Assembly (NCBI RefSeq): GCF_000717645.1
Contig: NZ_JNZZ01000019.1
Coordinates: forward strand, 124,001-188,000
Source of the DNA: Streptomyces californicus
GTDB taxonomy: Bacteria > Actinomycetota > Actinomycetes > Streptomycetales > Streptomycetaceae
Length of the DNA: 64,000 nucleotides
Reading direction: 5' to 3'
This document shows positions 62,292 through 64,000 of this stretch, in pieces. Numbering within the stretch: position 1 is the stretch's first letter; every line of letters begins with the position of its first letter. The translations under genes were made by a program, and so were the position numbers. The notes below the pieces were generated by a model. It saw only the letters and a program-made list of their open reading frames with translations, ran no database searches and was not told the DNA's origin.

Positions 62292-62912
62292 TCAAGATCT
62301 GCCGGACACGCCCTGACCCTGCCTGACCGCGAGGGCGAGGAAGCGGTCGTCCTCGTCGGTGTAGGACTCCAGCCGCCACCCCGCGCCGGCCAGGAGAATC
62401 CGCAGCCGGGGCTCGGCCCGCAGGTCGTCGTCGGAGACGGAGCGCCCCTGCCGCGCGGCGAGGGCCGCCCGGCCGATCGGGTGGAACAGGGCCAGCGTGC
62501 CGCCCGGCCGTACGACGCGGGCGAGTTCCGCCACATCCGCCTCGGGCCGGGACAGGTGGGAGATCAGCCCGGCTCCGAAGACGGCGTCCAGAACCCCGTC
62601 GCGCAGCGGGAGCCGCGCGACGTCGGCGCGGAGCAGCGCCCCGCTGCCGTCACGCCCCGCCCGTACGGCTTCCGTGAGCATGGCAGGGGTGAGGTCCGCG
62701 CCCAGGACCGTGCCCTTCGGCCCGACCGCCGCACGCAGCGCGGGCAGCGCGCGCCCCGTACCGCAGCCCGCGTCGAGCACGGCGTCACCGGGGCGCAGGC
62801 CGAGCAGGCCGGCCGCGGCGGCATAGGCGGGGCCGTCGTCGGGGAACCGGCTGTCCCAGCCGGCCGCACGCGGGGTGAAGAAGTCCAGGACTGAAGTGTG
62901 GTCGTCGGTCAT
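62292..62912 (-). CDS. Class I SAM-dependent methyltransferase
   Basis: 206 residues. Motif I VLDAGCGTGRALPALRA (about 46-62), acidic loop GADLTPAMLTEA (about 71-82) and motif VFGAGLISHLSRPE, RVVRPGGTLALFHP (about 133-146). UbiE/methyltransferase-11 type; acceptor unknown. The last codons lie in a hairpin arm shared with the 62.2-kb repeat. ATG at 62912 lacks a clear ribosome site; no other start precedes the conserved SVLDFFTPRAAGWD. Confidence 0.85.
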   Translation of the reverse strand: MTDDHTSVLDFFTPRAAGWDSRFPDDGPAYAAAAGLLGLRPGDAVLDAGCGTGRALPALRAAVGPKGTVLGADLTPAMLTEAVRAGRDGSGALLRADVARLPLRDGVLDAVFGAGLISHLSRPEADVAELARVVRPGGTLALFHPIGRAALAARQGRSVSDDDLRAEPRLRILLAGAGWRLESYTDEDDRFLALAVRQGQGVSGRS

Positions 62913-63039
62913 GAGGACATGGTCGCGCAGCCCGCCGGGACCCGTGCCCCGTGCGCCCCGGCCGGACGCCCGCCCGTGGTGCTCGCGGGCGTCCGATACC
63001 CACCGGCGGCCCCGGTGTCCCGTGGTTGCGGCGTGCTCG

Positions 63040-63615
63040 TCAGACGTTGACGCCGTAATCCGAGGCGATGCCCGCGAGGCCCGAGGCGTACCCCTGGCCG
63101 ACGGCCCGGAACTTCCATTCGGCGCCGTGCCGGTACAGCTCGCCGAAGACCATCGCGGTTTCGGTGGAGGCGTCCTCACTGAGGTCGTAACGGGCGAGTT
63201 CCACGCCGTTCGCGCGGTTCACCACGCGGATGAAAGCGTTGCGCACCTGTCCGAAGCTCTGGCCCCGGCTCTGGGCGTCGTGGATGGAGACGGGGAACAC
63301 GATCTTCGCCACCTCGGCGGGGACCGATGACAGGTCGACCTCGACCGACTCGTCGTCGCCCTCGCCCTCGCCCGTCAGGTTGTCGCCGGTGTGGCGGACG
63401 GAGCCGTCGGGGCTGTTGAGGTTGTTGTAGAAGACGAAATGGCTGTCGGAGAGGACCTTTCCCGCATCGGAACAGAGCAGCGCACTGGCGTCCAGGTCGT
63501 GGTCGGCGCCGGTCGTGGTCCGTACGTCCCAGCCGAGCCCGACCGTCACGGCGGTGAGGCCGGGGGCCTCCTTCGACAGGGAGACGTTGCCGCCCTTCGC
63601 CAGGCTGACACCCAT
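63040..63615 (-). CDS. terD: TerD-family tellurium-resistance/stress protein
   Basis: 191 residues, the usual TerD length. Starts [20 protein letters not shown], then [10 protein letters not shown] and the acidic Ca2+-binding [10 protein letters not shown] and [18 protein letters not shown], ending [23 protein letters not shown]. TerD proteins bind Ca2+ and act at the membrane in tellurite, phage and stress responses. ATG at 63615 follows GGAGGAAATTC, a strong site. No other ter gene is visible, as it is a single copy in this window. Confidence 0.95.
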   Translation of the reverse strand: MGVSLAKGGNVSLSKEAPGLTAVTVGLGWDVRTTTGADHDLDASALLCSDAGKVLSDSHFVFYNNLNSPDGSVRHTGDNLTGEGEGDDESVEVDLSSVPAEVAKIVFPVSIHDAQSRGQSFGQVRNAFIRVVNRANGVELARYDLSEDASTETAMVFGELYRHGAEWKFRAVGQGYASGLAGIASDYGVNV

Positions 63616-63828
63616 GAATTTCCTCCAGTGTTCCGTCGGTGCGCACCCACGGGGCGGGGGCTCGGCTCGGCCGGGCCCGGGGCCCGTGACCGGTGCTGGT
63701 GTGCTGTCACGCGTGTACCCGCTACCCGTACGAACGCTCCGCACGCCCCTCGGGGTTCCCGGATTGCGCAAGCAGTGAAGTGAGCGTGATCGGGGGAGCG
63801 GGCTGTCCGCCGCTTCGCCCCGGGAGTC

Positions 63829-63993
63829 TCAGGTGGCGTTCTCGTCCTTCATCGCCTTGGCCTCGCTCTTGAGGATGCGCATCGACTTCCCCAGGGCCCG
63901 GGCGGTGTCCGGCAGCTTCTTGGAGCCGAAGACGGCGATCACGACGACCGCCAGGACCAGCAGGTGCCATGGTTCCAGGCCGTTGCGCAGCAT
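63829..63993 (-). CDS. tatA: Short TatA-family Tat translocase protein
   Basis: 54 residues. One N-terminal membrane helix (HLLVLAVVVIAVFG), the invariant FGSKKLPDTARALGKSMR hinge and amphipathic helix, then a brief charged tail (SEAKAMKDENAT). Canonical actinomycete TatA is about 80-100 residues, so this is a compact paralogue. Position 10 region (PWH) lacks the usual polar Gln/Glu of TatA or TatB, so subtype is uncertain. Most tools would miss it because of its size and edge location. The upstream side is cut by the window end. Confidence 0.82.
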   Translation of the reverse strand: MLRNGLEPWHLLVLAVVVIAVFGSKKLPDTARALGKSMRILKSEAKAMKDENAT

Positions 63994-64000
63994 TCCGAAT

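Overview
The window is a chromosomal segment of a Streptomyces-type actinomycete. The base composition is very GC-rich, codon third positions are strongly G/C, GTG (and one TTG) starts are used, and many families are typical of that genus: an SrsABC-like phenolic-lipid cluster, a secreted cholesterol oxidase, a c-di-AMP (ydaO) riboswitch in front of a LysM transglycosylase, DUF5133 and DUF6221 proteins, an LPFR small protein and an MbtH protein. I see no rRNA, tRNA, CRISPR array, insertion sequence, integrase or phage module. Most genes are single or in short operons, often overlapping by 4 bp (ATGA/GTGA), and convergent genes tend to share perfect GC-rich hairpins.

Layout. 0-8 kb: partial PHP/PolX-like gene, a membrane-anchored HTH protein, a secreted protein, a large PAS/GAF/SpoIIE phosphatase and the ferredoxin-NADP reductase fprA. 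7.7-10.5 kb: ydaO riboswitch, cell-wall transglycosylase and cholesterol oxidase. 10.6-18.8 kb: a carboxymuconolactone-decarboxylase-like and reductase pair, then a UbiA prenyltransferase divergent from a type III PKS / methyltransferase / FAD hydroxylase operon, followed by an MFS/VOC pair. 18.9-29 kb: stress and small-protein genes (DoxX, cold shock, MFS, LPFR, DUF5133, GCS2, PfpI, LD-carboxypeptidase), then an iron block (siderophore-interacting protein and orphan MbtH, each behind an iron-box-like site), a nitrobindin-like protein and a tiny gene, unannotated by size, that looks like ribosomal protein bL37.

29-35 kb: a fully coupled polyol/sugar operon (lipoprotein binding protein, two permeases, zinc dehydrogenase, PfkB kinase) with a DeoR regulator. 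35-43 kb: Rieske oxygenase, LLM flavin enzyme, erythromycin-esterase homologue divergent from a tandem-MerR regulator, AidB-type dehydrogenase with a TetR regulator, and a dienelactone-hydrolase homologue lacking its nucleophile. 43-50 kb: acetoacetate-decarboxylase-like gene and aldehyde dehydrogenase, a frameshifted alpha/beta-hydrolase pseudogene, a bile-acid:Na+ symporter family protein and an epimerase-like protein; three copies of one operator-like motif are scattered here, two of them on the -35 of good promoters. 50-64 kb: HIT protein, MFS pump with divergent AraC regulator, amidase, SWIM/SNF2 pair, MpaB-type protein, methyltransferase, TerD and a very short TatA at the right edge.

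The most useful observations are the shared operator motif at 43.1/48.2/48.4 kb, the 4-bp duplication that breaks the hydrolase at 46.75 kb, the bL37 mini-gene, the iron-box pair around the orphan MbtH gene, the PKS/UbiA arrangement, the tandem hairpins in the cold-shock leader, and several perfect palindromes between divergent regulator/target pairs. None of this is proof of a wholly new system; all assignments are from reading the sequence and protein translations, with no database search.
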